Shown piece after piece: positions 48,427 to 58,338 of a DNA stretch of 64,000 bases (positions are counted from its first letter, which is position 1; each line of letters starts with the position of its first letter). The notes under the pieces are model-generated. The model did no database searches. It saw nothing but the letters and a program-made list of their open reading frames with translations, and was not told the DNA's origin. Position numbers and translations under genes: made by a program. The stretch is from Peromyscus leucopus (taxonomy: Eukaryota > Chordata > Mammalia > Rodentia > Cricetidae). Where the stretch lies: NCBI RefSeq assembly GCF_004664715.2, contig NC_051075.1, forward strand, positions 88,759,709 to 88,823,708. Reading direction: 5' to 3'.

Positions 48427-48437
48427 TTTCTTTCTTT
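48284..48437. repeat. (TTTC)n microsatellite, about 150 bp
   Basis: Nearly perfect TTTC repeat with a short TTCC/CTCT interruption at 48347-48363. It is GAAA-rich on the Myo5c sense strand. Confidence 0.97.
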
Positions 48438-48504
48438 TAAAAAGCATAGGTTGTATGGGTCAAACTCACATGCTAACACTTTGCTAAGACCACCTCTCCA
48501 ACCT

Positions 48505-48678
48505 GTTTTTTGTTTGTTTGTTTTGTTTTGTTTTCTTCCGAGACAGGGTTTCTGAGTAGCTTTGGAGTCTGTTCTGAATATCACTCTGTAGACCAGGCTG
48601 GCCTCGAACTCACAGAGATCCGCCTGCCTCTGCCTCCCAAGTGCTGGGATTAAAGGTGTGCGCCACCACTGCCCAGCT
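48505..48678 (-). mobile_element. B1 SINE
   Basis: TGTTTTGTTTTGTTTTCTTC tail, CGAGACAGGGTTTCTGAGTA, TGTAGACCAGGCTGGCCTCG and GGGATTAAAGGTGTGCGCCA. It starts about 50 bp downstream of the donor of the 48729-48792 exon. Confidence 0.94.
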
Positions 48679-48728
48679 TCTACAACCTGTTTATGTTTGT
48701 AAATGTCTGATAATGTAAAACTGATTAC

Positions 48729-48792
48729 CTGCTTCTGACATCTTCAATGTCATAGCTCTCCAGAAGCTGTTTGGTGACCTCTGACATCCGTT
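48729..48792 (-). CDS. Myo5c: Myo5c exon: coiled coil (fragment residues 474-494)
   Basis: A 64-bp exon encoding RMSEVTKQLLESYDIEDVRS. It begins two bases into a glutamate codon and ends with the first two bases of an arginine codon. Acceptor CTTCCAG, donor GTAATC. Confidence 0.95.
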
Positions 48793-48926
48793 CTGGAAGG
48801 AAAGGGAGAGCGCATAAATCGAATTTGACCATGACTTTCTTCCCCATGGCCTCTCCAGAGTGGTTTCTTATAGTCTGCTGCTGAATAACCAAACAGCTGG
48901 CTACCAACCCACTAGACTACCCTCTA

Positions 48927-49008
48927 TACCTCTCCCCTGCCCACTAGCCAGCCCATGTCCCAGTACCTCTCGCCTGCCCACTAGCCAGCCCATGCCCCAG
49001 TACCTCTC
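48927..49008. repeat. 37-bp tandem repeat covering a Myo5c splice donor
   Basis: TACCTCTC recurs at 48927, 48964 and 49001, exactly 37 bp apart. Between them CTGCCCACTAGCCAGCCCAT is present twice, with single-base differences. Confidence 0.96.
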
Positions 49009-49097
49009 ATCTCTCGTTTCTGTGACTGCACGTGTTTTTCCACGTCTATCTTCTGCGCCTGCAGCAGCTCTATCTCCTTCTCAAACTCAGAGATGGT
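49004..49097 (-). CDS. Myo5c: Myo5c exon: coiled coil with a tandemly copied donor (fragment residues 443-473)
   Basis: Encodes TISEFEKEIELLQAQKIDVE and then KHVQSQKREMR, ending one base into a glutamate codon. The acceptor is TTTAG. The donor context GAGAG/GTACTGG is repeated almost exactly 37 bp and 74 bp downstream in the intron. Only the first copy keeps the frame into the next exon. Confidence 0.95.
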
Positions 49098-49109
49098 CTA
49101 AACCAGAGG

Positions 49110-50190
49110 CAGGAACAAACCAAGGGCAGAGAAAACAGCCGTTACACTTTTCATCAGACAAGGGCACCTCCTTGTCCCGGGACATATGGAGCCCAGCGGC
49201 CAGCCTCTGTGCAGTTTCCCGGCTGGAATCTTAGCCAGCTTTCACAGCCTCACAGCTTGCCCTGAAGCAGCTCAACTGCTCCGAATGCGACTGTTCCCCA
49301 GCTCTACCAGGTTGCAGAAATCAGCTTCCCTACTGTCAAGGGAGAAAACAATTACGGGTTTGCCATGAGAAGGGCTGGGGGCAAGCTGAGGTGAATAGGT
49401 ACCAAGATTGTCTTTCAGTGGACAGTGAGCCTGAAGAGACAGGGGGTGGTGGGGAGGGGTAGAGGTGTGGGGGTGTGGAGGCAAGGGTGCCGCCTTCCTA
49501 GGAAGCTTTTGTCTTCAGCTAGGCTGAGAGGAGAAGCAACGGCAGGGGGCGGGGGGGGGGGCCCCGCGCTCAGCACCCTGGGAGGGCCACTTGGGGACAG
49601 TTTCCTCCAAGCATCTCTGCTGGTCAAAAGGCTGCACCTGCTGCTGTTCACACTGCAAGCTTAGCTCAAGGAAGACTATGGGTTTGTGTGTGTGTGTGTG
49701 GGGGGGGGGGGGTTGTAGACAGAAACATTCTCAGGGATAGCAGAGGTGAAAAGCTCTCTTAGAATACTCTAGTACTCCTGAGTATTGACAGGCTGCAGCT
49801 CCTGACTCCACAGAGGAAGGGGATCAAACATTGAGAGCTCAACCTAGACAACCTAACTGTCCTAACAGGCCTTGAGGTGAGGAGAAGCCGAGCCCTTATT
49901 GACTAGAAAATGTATCTACACTAAGGCCAAATGACACCTTTGGGGGTCATGTGCCAAGGACATGGGAAGCCAAGACTGTCCAATCTAAAGCCTCCGCTCT
50001 CTGTGATTCTCTACATATTTTAAGGTAATGTTTGCATTTACTGGCAATCTTCAGACTGCCTGTAACACAGAGAGCTTGATGATGATGGTTAAGATCTTTG
50101 TAAGCCGGACCTCTCAGTGCATTAGAAGAAGTGAGTGACATCTACTGGCATCTCACGCTAAGTGCAGGCTCACAATTCCTCCAATTTGCA
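49110..50190. other. Myo5c intron, mostly unique, with G runs
   Basis: Contains GT followed by a 12-base G run (49686-49712) and a G run at 49547-49561. No SINE or exon-like feature recognised. Confidence 0.45.
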
Positions 50191-50192
50191 AT

Positions 50193-50350
50193 CAGCCTGG
50201 AGAGATGGCTCAGAGGTTAAGAGCACAGGTTGCTCTTCCAGAAGACCTGAGTTTAATTTCCAGCACCACATGGCAGCACACAACTGTCGTAACTCTGGTT
50301 CCAGGGGATCTGATGCCCCCAGGCAAAAACACCAATGCCCATAAGATTAT
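50193..50350 (+). mobile_element. B2 SINE
   Basis: AGCCTGGAGAGATGGCTCAG, AGGTTAAGAGCACAGGTTGC and CTCTTCCAGAAGACCTGAGT. Confidence 0.9.
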
Positions 50351-50799
50351 CCAGTTGGTATTGAAACCCAGCAGTCACGGAATTGACTTCCCAGAATAGA
50401 CAAGTTAAAGGATTATGATCATGTGATCCAGTCTCCCCAAGTTCCCCACATTTAAACAACAGGAGACCAGTAGACTACTGGCTAGAACAAGATACTTCTA
50501 TAAAAAGATGGAAACCCAGAGGAACGTAGACGGACAGTTCTGATGGAAGAAGCTCTTACAGAGCACACATGCCTGCCCCACAGTCACACAGGACATCGCA
50601 GAGCTTCTAACATGTGTTTTACATGTTTAGTAGAAGCTTGACATCTTTCTGACTTTAGAGTGAAATTCTCTGCATTTGAGAACAGATGCAGCTGGGCGTG
50701 GCTCTATGATTATTCCCTGTAAAGAACAGGTGTGCTCTTCCTGTCCTCTGCACACACCAGAGATCTGCATTCTGAAACAATACTCTGTACTAAACGATC

Positions 50800-50905
50800 A
50801 GACGGGCACTACCATTAGCACTTGGGAGGCTGAGGCAAGAGGATCCTGAGTTCAGGGCCAGCCAGGGTGACATATGGAGAACTTATTTCAAAATAAACAA
50901 ATCCT
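50800..50905 (+). mobile_element. Diverged B1-type SINE
   Basis: AGCACTTGGGAGGCTGAGGC, AAGAGGATCCTGAGTTCAGG and GCCAGCCAGGGTGACATATG. Confidence 0.7.
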
Positions 50906-50909
50906 CAAG

Positions 50910-51370
50910 ACAACAGGGAGACATTTGGTTATGATTTCTAGTAAGGAGTCATTGTCTGTACACAGCTCACACGTGGCTTATTGTTGTTTTTAAATCTTAT
51001 TTCTCTCAAGAACTTTTTATTAAATTTCTATGAATGTTTATGTATTTTATGAAAATATAGACAGCACCAGTATTTTAATGTTTGGTAAGTTATTAAAATA
51101 TTCTTCTAAGTGATTTTTCTTTCTCAGCTTGTAAACTTCATTTTTTAACTTTTATTATAGATTGACAAGGTATAACCATATATGCATATATATGTTATAT
51201 GGGTAACAAAGTGAGGTTGTGATTTACAAATGTATATGTGGGAAATTAAGTCAAGATAACCAGCATATCTCTCTCTCAAACATTTTGAAGTTGAGAATAT
51301 TGAAAGTTATTTTCTTAGCAATTTTAAAGTGTGTAATACTCTACTATTAACTGTACTTATTACCACTCTG
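50910..51370. other. Myo5c intron, AT-rich, no element recognised
   Basis: A strongly AT-rich stretch without recognisable SINE text. It could be an old L1 remnant, but I cannot support that. Confidence 0.4.
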
Positions 51371-51379
51371 GAACAGATT

Positions 51380-51545
51380 TCTTGAGACAGGGCCTCATAC
51401 AGTCTAGTCTGGCCTCTAGCTCCCTCTGCAGTTGAGGATAGCTTGAGCATCTCGTGCTTCTCCTGCCTGTCTCCCCAGGGCTGGGATTACAGGAGTGAAA
51501 CATTACACCTGAACTCTACTGACTGGGCTATCCCCAGGCCTGGGC
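51380..51545 (-). mobile_element. B4-type SINE
   Basis: TTGAGACAGGGCCTCATACA, GTCTAGTCTGGCCTCTAGCT and GGGCTGGGATTACAGGAGTG. Confidence 0.65.
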
Positions 51546-51946
51546 CATGACTCCTGTGAATGTTCTGATAAGTGGAAGATCCTAACAATTTCACATTAGT
51601 ACAGGTATTCATAAGTTTATAACATGATAAATAATAAGGGTTCACCTGAGTTTATAATTTAAATTGGAAGTATTCTTTTAGTCAGCCTATTCAAATAACT
51701 GTATAACTACAACCTGAAAGTCAGAAACTGGCTTTTCAAACATGAAATACAGTTTCAGACAGCCCAGAGGCTGGGACATGGGGGAACAGAACCCTCGGGT
51801 ACGGTGTGCCTTCGGTCTGTGTGGCTGTTCCGGTTGTCTGATGTCTTGGGAACACAGAGATGCTGTAAGACTGAGCTGGGAGCTGCTAGGGCCACACTCA
51901 ACCTGCATCAGCCCTTTTCACCCTCTCAGCTGCTGTAGAAGAGAGG

Positions 51947-51975
51947 GCACGCGCACGCGCGCGCGCGCGCGCGCG

Positions 51976-52021
<46 letters not shown>
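51947..52021. repeat. 75-bp alternating purine-pyrimidine tract (GC)n(AC)n
   Basis: Starts GCACGCGCACGC, continues with about 30 bp of GC and then about 38 bp of AC, with no break in the purine-pyrimidine alternation. It is a strong candidate for left-handed Z-DNA. Confidence 0.97.
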
Positions 52022-52022
<1 letters not shown>

Positions 52023-52456
52023 GTGACCATGACTCTGACTCTGACTTCCCCAAGGATGTTCCCAAGCACCCTAAGCGAGCAGAGGCTGCAGGGGCACCTC
52101 CTGGATGATGGACACACCTTACTTAGCTGAAGGGCTGGACCATTGCCACCGCCCCTGCCACCCAGGAATCTGAGATAACCTGACTACAAGCATATAATAC
52201 TGGCTCCTCATCTACACAGCACGGAATCTCCTCAAGCTGCCCGAATCTGTAAGAAGGGTACCCCCCAAAAACACACACCATGCCTCATCTGAGCTCTCTT
52301 CAGAACACCCCCACCATGCTGTCTATGATACTATAAATATCTTGCCAAAAGGACAGCCCACCTGGGGTCCCTCTTGAACCCCAAATCTGAGGCCTTTCGG
52401 CTATCTCTGTGCAGATCCAGGGCATCACCAGAGGACCTAAAGCCAGCACACCCCAC

Positions 52457-52637
52457 CTTTGCCTGCTTGCTCAGGCGGGCCACCTCCCCCTTCAGGCTGT
52501 CAGTGGTGACCCGTCCCTCCTCCAGTTGATGATGGAGCTGCGTCTTCTCGTCCTTGAGGGCTTTAATTTCTTCTCTCAGAGACTCTATCTGTTTCTCATA
52601 GGCTTGCGTTTTCAGCTCAAAACTCTTTTCAAGAAAT
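52457..52637 (-). CDS. Myo5c: Myo5c exon: coiled coil (fragment residues 382-442)
   Basis: Encodes FLEKSFELKTQAYEKQIESL, then REEIKALKDEKTQLHHQLEE and GRVTTDSLKGEVARLSKQAK. Acceptor TGTCTAG, donor GTGGGG. It matches the human coil closely except around HHQLEEGRV, where the rodent wording differs. Confidence 0.95.
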
Positions 52638-52689
52638 CTAGACAGCAAAAGAAGAAAAGAAAAACTAGCTTAGACTTGCTTATATAGTC

Positions 52690-53660
52690 TTTGAATAAAA
52701 TATATAATATTCTGGAAATATTGAGAGGAGACACCTCCACGCCAAAGGAGGAGACAGGTGTGTCAGGGCCTCACACCCAGAGCCTCACACTGCTGGGATG
52801 CCGACCCAGAACCTTGATCAATTTGCTTTGATAGCACCAAGGAAGAGGCTCTGAGGAAGAGCCATGCTCCACAACAATTTTAGTCTCATCTCCTTTTGTA
52901 GATATTAATAAACCTTTAAACTTTGTAAAGTCCTGCCCACCCCCCAAAAAAACCCCAAATCCACTACAGTATTTTCGAGAGGCCAGAAAACAGACAAACA
53001 AGAAAACCTTGCAGCCTGGGTCTGTCAGTAGTTTGTGCCTCTGAGGACTGTGACAGGCCAAGCATACACAGGCAGGGGACCAGCGGCCAAATGGACCTGC
53101 AAGGAGGACTAAGACGGACACCATTTTGCTCACTTCTGAGGAGCTCAGGGTGACCTGTGCAGCTGGCTCCTCGGTCTTTGGAAGGCTCCTTACCCACCTC
53201 CTTACCTAGACCGTGATTATTCCGCTAACTGTATGGGGAAGTGGAACCTCGTCATCCCAGGCTGCCCTGAGATCTTGTCTCCCTAGGAACATGACAAGAA
53301 TATCCCACATCTCCCCATCATTCCATCATGCCCCTCACTTAGATCTATAAACCACTGACTCCTTCAGAGAAGAGGAGACCGACTGGAATCTCAGGGAATT
53401 AACAGATGGTTTATAATTGAGATAGGAAGGAGGCTGGTCCAACCCAAGGCCATGGGGACCAGTGAGGGTCCATCAGCAGGAGGAGTATGGAGAACTCCAG
53501 AGCATGGGCATCATTTGAGGCTGTACTCTGTAGAACTGAAGCCCTCAAGACTAAAATCCCCACTTTTTAAAAATATCCACACCCTGCCCGCCTGGATCTG
53601 GATTATGCTAGCTGCAAGCTGAGAAGCCAAACAGAAAACAGCAGAGAGCGGATGGGGATG
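52690..53660. other. Myo5c intron, no element recognised
   Basis: About 1 kb of unique-looking sequence; two minus-strand open frames here do not match myosin V. Confidence 0.4.
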
Positions 53661-53674
53661 CAGCCCCGTTGGAA

Positions 53675-53890
53675 GGGGTGGCCAGCAGTGGTGGGGCACA
53701 GCTGTAATCCCAGCACTGCTGAGAGAGGGGCAGGAGGGTCGGAGGTTCAAGGACATCCTTGGCTAATGGAGGAGGCTCAAGGCCAGCCAGTGATAACTGA
53801 GACCATGTCAGAAAGAAAGGAAGGAAAGAAGGAAGGGAGAGGAGAGAAGGGAGGGAGAGAAAAGGAGAAAGGGAAGGGAAGGACAGCTGA
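53675..53890 (+). mobile_element. B1-type SINE with a long GA-rich tail
   Basis: GGCCAGCAGTGGTGGGGCAC, AGCTGTAATCCCAGCACTGC and TCAAGGCCAGCCAGTGATAA, then a purine-only GAAAG/GGAA tail (53812-53882) that ends about 40 bp from the donor of the 53924-53987 exon. Confidence 0.8.
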
Positions 53891-53923
53891 GTGGGTGGCG
53901 GCATTGAGGCAAGGGTCTCTTAC

Positions 53924-53987
53924 AGTCTCTGCTGTTCCTCTTTTTGCACGTCATCGAACAGCTGCCTGGTGAGCTTGTCCATTTTTT
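53924..53987 (-). CDS. Myo5c: Myo5c exon: coiled coil (fragment residues 361-381)
   Basis: A 64-bp exon, KMDKLTRQLFDDVQKEEQQR, opening and closing inside codons that complete as glutamate and leucine. Acceptor TCCACAG, donor GTAAGA. The run DDVQKEE matches human myosin Vc. Confidence 0.95.
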
Positions 53988-54584
53988 CTGTGGACAGAGA
54001 ACACTCTTTGAAACAAATCTGCCAAGACAATGAATGTCTTCATTGTCTCATGCTTCAGAATCACCGTGGAGGGTTGGTTCAGCTCAGACTCAGAGTGAGG
54101 GCGTCTGCCCTTCGTAAACCAGATACGTAGGTGAGGGGGCTTCAAAATAGCAGCTCTATTGAAATTCCCCACCCAAAGGTGTCACTGGCACCACCAAATA
54201 GGCAATTCTCCAGCTACACTTCTTAGAACTTAATTATTCTTGTGGCAACCTTCACGTAAAGAAGTTAGGACCCCCCCCCCCCAACAACTACTCAAGGGCA
54301 GTGCAACAAAAAGTATGCAAGGAGGTGAGCCCCTCCCTGCTCAGGCTCCAGCTACTCCTTGACCTCTCTGCTCCTCACTGCCTCAGTGGGCCCCAAGGCT
54401 GGGCCACAGTCAGGGTGTGCCTTCTTGCTGGAACCCCACAATCCTGTCCTAACCTGGAGGCACTGACTGACTTCCTCTCCATCTTGGGCTGCTCCTCCAC
54501 TCTGCCCTGTACCCTAGGCCTGGTGCCCTTTAGTCCACTTGCTGGGTAGAACATGTGCAAGGTCCCGCAGGCCACTCACAAGGC

Positions 54585-55195
54585 TCTTAACACACGTACA
54601 TACACTCAGATGTTCACAGACACTCTTAAGCACACTCATACACACATCTCCACATACACACTCATGAAGGCTCATGAATATTCCTTCATATTCACTCTCT
54701 TACACACACACTCATCCACTCACACTCTTATACACTCCATATATTTATGAATACTCTTAAACACACACACTTATACACCTCAAACTACACACTCACACTT
54801 ATACACACTCACACCCTTACCACACTTGTGTCCCCACACTTACATTTATCTACTCTTACACATGTTCATACTTTTATGTACACGCATCCTCACACTCATA
54901 CACAACTGCAAGCTCTTAAACACATACATACCCACACACACTTACACTCACGAACACCCATAAACTCTTGTACATGCGCTCTCTCACAAACATGTGCACA
55001 CTCACTATTGCATTCATACTCTTCTGCACACTGATATACTCACATCCATTCATACCCTGTGTATACACTCACACTCATACACAAATTCTCATATACTCAC
55101 ACACTCTTACAAATACACTCTTACACGCTCACACTCTCACCACTCACACACACAAATACAACACAGTACACACACGCATACCAGGCACCACACGT
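54585..55195. repeat. Imperfect ACACTC/ACACTT satellite-like stretch, about 600 bp
   Basis: Dense ACACTC, ACACTT, CATACAC and CACAC units run throughout with no dominant period. It looks like a very old, heavily mutated CA array. Confidence 0.9.
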
Positions 55196-55365
55196 TCACA
55201 TGCTCTTCCCTGGGTAAAACCTCAGGGCTGCTGGCTGTGAGGTGCAGACAGGGTGAAGCAAGCACCTTTTAAATGCACTCATCCCCTTCATGTGTGATGC
55301 ACCAAGGACACACGGAGGCCCCGCCACACCCACAACGCTGAGTGACACCCAGTGCCGGCGGCTAC

Positions 55366-55459
55366 CTTTCAGCTCCTCGGTCTTCTCCTGCAGCGTCAGC
55401 TCTGCCTGCTCTTTCTGCAACTCCAGCTCTGCATTGTGTTTCTGCAGCTTTGACAACCT
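55366..55459 (-). CDS. Myo5c: Myo5c exon: coiled coil (fragment residues 330-360)
   Basis: Encodes RLSKLQKHNAELELQKEQAE and then LTLQEKTEELK, a continuous heptad pattern, and ends one base into a glutamate codon. Acceptor TTGCTAG, donor GTAGCC. Confidence 0.95.
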
Positions 55460-55469
55460 CTAGCAAAAG

Positions 55470-56580
55470 GAAGGGACATGAGGAGACCTTGGTAAATCCC
55501 TGCCACAGGCCCTTGTGACGAGCCCTGCACAAGGCTCTTCAGTCACATGTGCTTGCTCCGTCTATGTCCGGAGTGAAGAGCCTGCACTGGTGACAGAACC
55601 AGGGGCCCGAGGGGACTTCACAGCAGACACCAGGCCCACCTACCTCCCCAGCCACGACTGACAGCTGACACCCGGGAGAAGAGCCCAAGTCCAAGGACTG
55701 TCTCAGGCCTCTCCTGAGCTCTGGATACTCGGGGCAGTTTATTAATTAACTGTGGCGACAACGGCTTAGTGCACAGCACACATGGGATTCACATTTTCAG
55801 ACTGCTGTGACTCAGAAGGGAGGGGGCAGGGCGGAATCTGCTATTGCGGTTTCTCTTGATGAGAGAGGCCTGCAGGGCTGCAAGTGTGGGCACCTTGATG
55901 GTGATGGCCATGACCGGCAGAGCCGGCAAGGGTGGCGGCGGCGGCAGCAGTGTGGGCACCCCCGAGCACTAGGTCACAGGGAGGGCAAAAGGGAGCCCTC
56001 TGGGTGCTCATGGCTACCAAATGTGGGACGCCTTTGGAACGCACGGGAGAACAGACAGTCATGAAAGGGACTCAGAATATGCTAGAACGCACCTGCTCGT
56101 GCCTGTGTGGGGCCCATGCTGGGCACGGGCTAAATGATGTCCCGTGAAAACGTCACTATAAATCTTTTTCTGGCCCCCTTTTATCATCTCTATTTTAAAT
56201 ATGAGGAAGCTAACATTCAGCTAAGGGTCAGTGACCTGGCCAAGCTGCACACTAGCCAGCAGCAAAGCCAAGATATGAATCTAGGATGTCGAGATTCCTC
56301 GCTAGACCACAGAGATAAAATCTTCCCCAACTTCTGCAGCACAGGTCAGGGACGGGTGGCCTCCAGGGCCCGTGCGGGTGGACAAGGGACAGAGGGAAGA
56401 GAGGAAGCCGCCAGCCGTGTTCTTCGGGCCTCGTGTCTGCTTGGAAAGGTGGACAGAGAGAGCAGCTGATCCTGTCCCTGAGCACATGATTCTCCCCAGA
56501 GTCCGGGTCTCCGGGCTCCCTTTGTCGGGGCTGTGAAGTCCTGCTTTATTCAGCACGAGCAACATTTGCCTCCCCTGCAG
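55470..56580. other. Myo5c intron, no element recognised
   Basis: About 1.1 kb of unique-looking, moderately GC-rich sequence. It includes a short GGCGGCGGCGGCAG run at 55933. Confidence 0.4.
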
Positions 56581-56584
56581 AGGC

Positions 56585-56803
56585 AGGGACGTGGACTCCC
56601 CCGTGTGGACTCCCCCGTGTGGACTCCCCCGTGTGGACTTCCCCCCGTGTGGACTCTCCCCGTGTGGACTCCCTCATGTGGACTCCCCCATGTGGACTCC
56701 TCTATGTGGACCCCCCCACCGTGTGGATTCCCCCGTGTGGACTCCCCCCGTGTGGACTTCCCCCCGTGTGGACTCCCCCGTGTGCCGCCCCCCCCCCCGG
56801 GTG
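56585..56803. repeat. 14-17-bp minisatellite (GTGTGGACTCCCCC) beside a Myo5c donor
   Basis: About 14 copies of GTGTGGACTCCCCC-like units of variable length, ending in an 11-base C run. On the Myo5c sense strand it is G-rich (GGGGGAGTCCACAC). Confidence 0.96.
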
Positions 56804-56815
56804 TACACTTCTGAC

Positions 56816-56980
56816 CTCCTCCACCGTGTCCCTGTATCTCCTGCCCTTCTCTTCGTAGCTGAGTCGGTGGGTGGCTGCCCTTTCCAGCTCGGCTTCCAGC
56901 TTCTGAACCTTCTCCAGGTCGCCAGCCCGCAGCGCGGCCAGGCTGGTCAGCTTCTCCACCAGTCCGTGGTTCTCTCTGCT
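56816..56980 (-). CDS. Myo5c: Myo5c exon: proximal coiled coil (fragment residues 275-329)
   Basis: Fifty-five whole codons beginning SRENHGLVEKLTSLAALRAG and ending GRRYRDTVEE, rich in heptad leucines and charge. The acceptor TTTCTCTAG was preferred over the AG 5 nt inside because it keeps the family length. The donor GTCAGA is weak (C at +3) and lies 12 bp from a GC-rich minisatellite. Confidence 0.93.
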
Positions 56981-57384
56981 CTAGAGAAAGACTCAGAGGT
57001 TTGCTCAGAGCGAAGCAGCTGCTGCCTTCATGCCTCGTGCTGCCACGCGGACCACAGTCACACTGACCACAGTGGCGTTTATTAGCATCTTCCCACGGAG
57101 CTGAGTGAGGTGGAATCTCTCTGAGCCGGTGACTCTCGTCACGTGGGTCCCATCCGCTACCTGGGACTCTGCAACAACTCTAATACTAGAGGCTGAATTG
57201 TATTTGCCTCAAAAGTCATATGCTGGACCCTCCTCCATGGGCCTGGGAGATGACTATTTGAAAAAAGGACTTCTAAAGAGGGAACTGGGGATCTCTGGAG
57301 GCCACGGGGTGGGCCCTGGGCAACACAGCTGGCGCACTCAATGGGTCAGGACGGACTCACAGAAGGCAGATAAAGGCAGGTGGC

Positions 57385-57626
57385 AGAGGGCTGGGGAGGT
57401 GGCTCCAGGATTAAAATGCTTGCCTCTGGAGCCAGAGTGCTAGAGTTTGGGTTCCCAGGACCCACAAAATGCCAGATAGTCACGGTGGCCTGCTTGTAAT
57501 TCCAGCCTTGGATGGTACAAACAGGGGATTCCCAAAGGAAATTGTCTAGTAGACGCCACGAGCCATATGGGTGGGCTCTGGGTTTGACTGAGAGTCCTTG
57601 CTTCAAAAAGAATAAGGCAGAGAGTG
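57385..57626 (+). mobile_element. Rodent SINE-like repeat (B2/ID-related)
   Basis: GGGCTGGGGAGGTGGCTCCA, AAATGCTTGCCTCTGGAGCC and GGGTTCCCAGGACCCACAAA. The 3' part is not a standard B2, so the family is uncertain. Confidence 0.55.
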
Positions 57627-57768
57627 ATCAAGCATGCACACTCACATGTACATTTACACAATGAACACACGTAAACACACACGCGTACATTTACACATAC
57701 GAACACGCATAAACACACACACAAACACACACACACACACACACACGGACACGCACACACACACACCC
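57627..57768. repeat. Imperfect (CA)n region beside the 57773-57919 exon
   Basis: ACACACGTAAACACAC-type units end in a purer CA run that stops only 5 bp from the exon's donor. Confidence 0.93.
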
Positions 57769-57772
57769 CTAC

Positions 57773-57919
57773 CTGGTCCTCCAGCTTCTTCTGCAAACGC
57801 TGGACCCTGTAAGTCAGCTGAATGTTGAGCACAAATCTGCGGATGTTCTGGAATCTACGCCGGGCCAGCCATGCCCTCGCGTACTTCTGAAGGATCACGG
57901 CCTTGTGCTCCTGCAGCAA
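57773..57919 (-). CDS. Myo5c: Myo5c exon: IQ motifs 5-6 (fragment residues 226-274)
   Basis: Forty-nine whole codons starting LLQEHKAVILQKYARAWLAR and ending VQRLQKKLEDQ. IQ5 is VILQKYARAWLARRR; IQ6 is VLNIQLTYRVQRLQK. The coiled coil begins at the exon end. The CCAG acceptor was chosen because it keeps the human spacing after the RK that ends the previous exon. The donor GTAGGG is followed directly by a CA-rich microsatellite. Confidence 0.95.
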
Positions 57920-58172
57920 CTGGAGACGGAGCTTCGTGAAATGTCAGCCAGACCTCTTGTTCCTCTCTCTCTCCGGGTCCTTCATCACCAGGAGAGCCAG
58001 CCCAGGAGCATTCCCACAGTGCAGAACAGGAGTCTCCCACCATTGACCCACGGAGCCCTTCATCCCAGACTTCTGAAGCAACGCCTCAGGCAACCCTCAG
58101 GGCAGTGAGGGTGCCTCTCTCACCAGAACCCCTGCACTGAGGAAGGCACAGCAGCCTGAGTCCACTCCATAC

Positions 58173-58338
58173 CTTCCGGTACTGCCTCCTGGCCAGGAAG
58201 CCCCTGGTGTGGGCCTGGATGGTGATGGTGGCCACACGGATCAGCTGGTACAGGTTGCGGACCAGGTACCCTCGGCAATGCTTCTGGAGGATGATGGCTG
58301 CCCAGGCCTCCTTCAAAGCGGTGGCAGTGATGGCCTTC
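58173..58338 (-). CDS. Myo5c: Myo5c exon: IQ motifs 3-4 (fragment residues 170-225)
   Basis: Encodes KAITATALKEAWAAIILQKH then CRGYLVRNLYQLIRVATITI and QAHTRGFLARRQYRK. Two IQ motifs are visible: IILQKHCRGYLVR and TIQAHTRGFLARR. The acceptor is CCCAAG and the donor GTATGG. Confidence 0.96.

Noticed and set aside
48196..48584. Lysine/glutamate-rich open frames
   Set aside because: They are produced by the TTTC/GAAA repeat and carry no conserved sequence.
52771..53197. Minus-strand frames in a Myo5c intron considered as a coil exon
   Set aside because: They lack heptads and any match to myosin Vc, and the neighbouring exons already join in frame.
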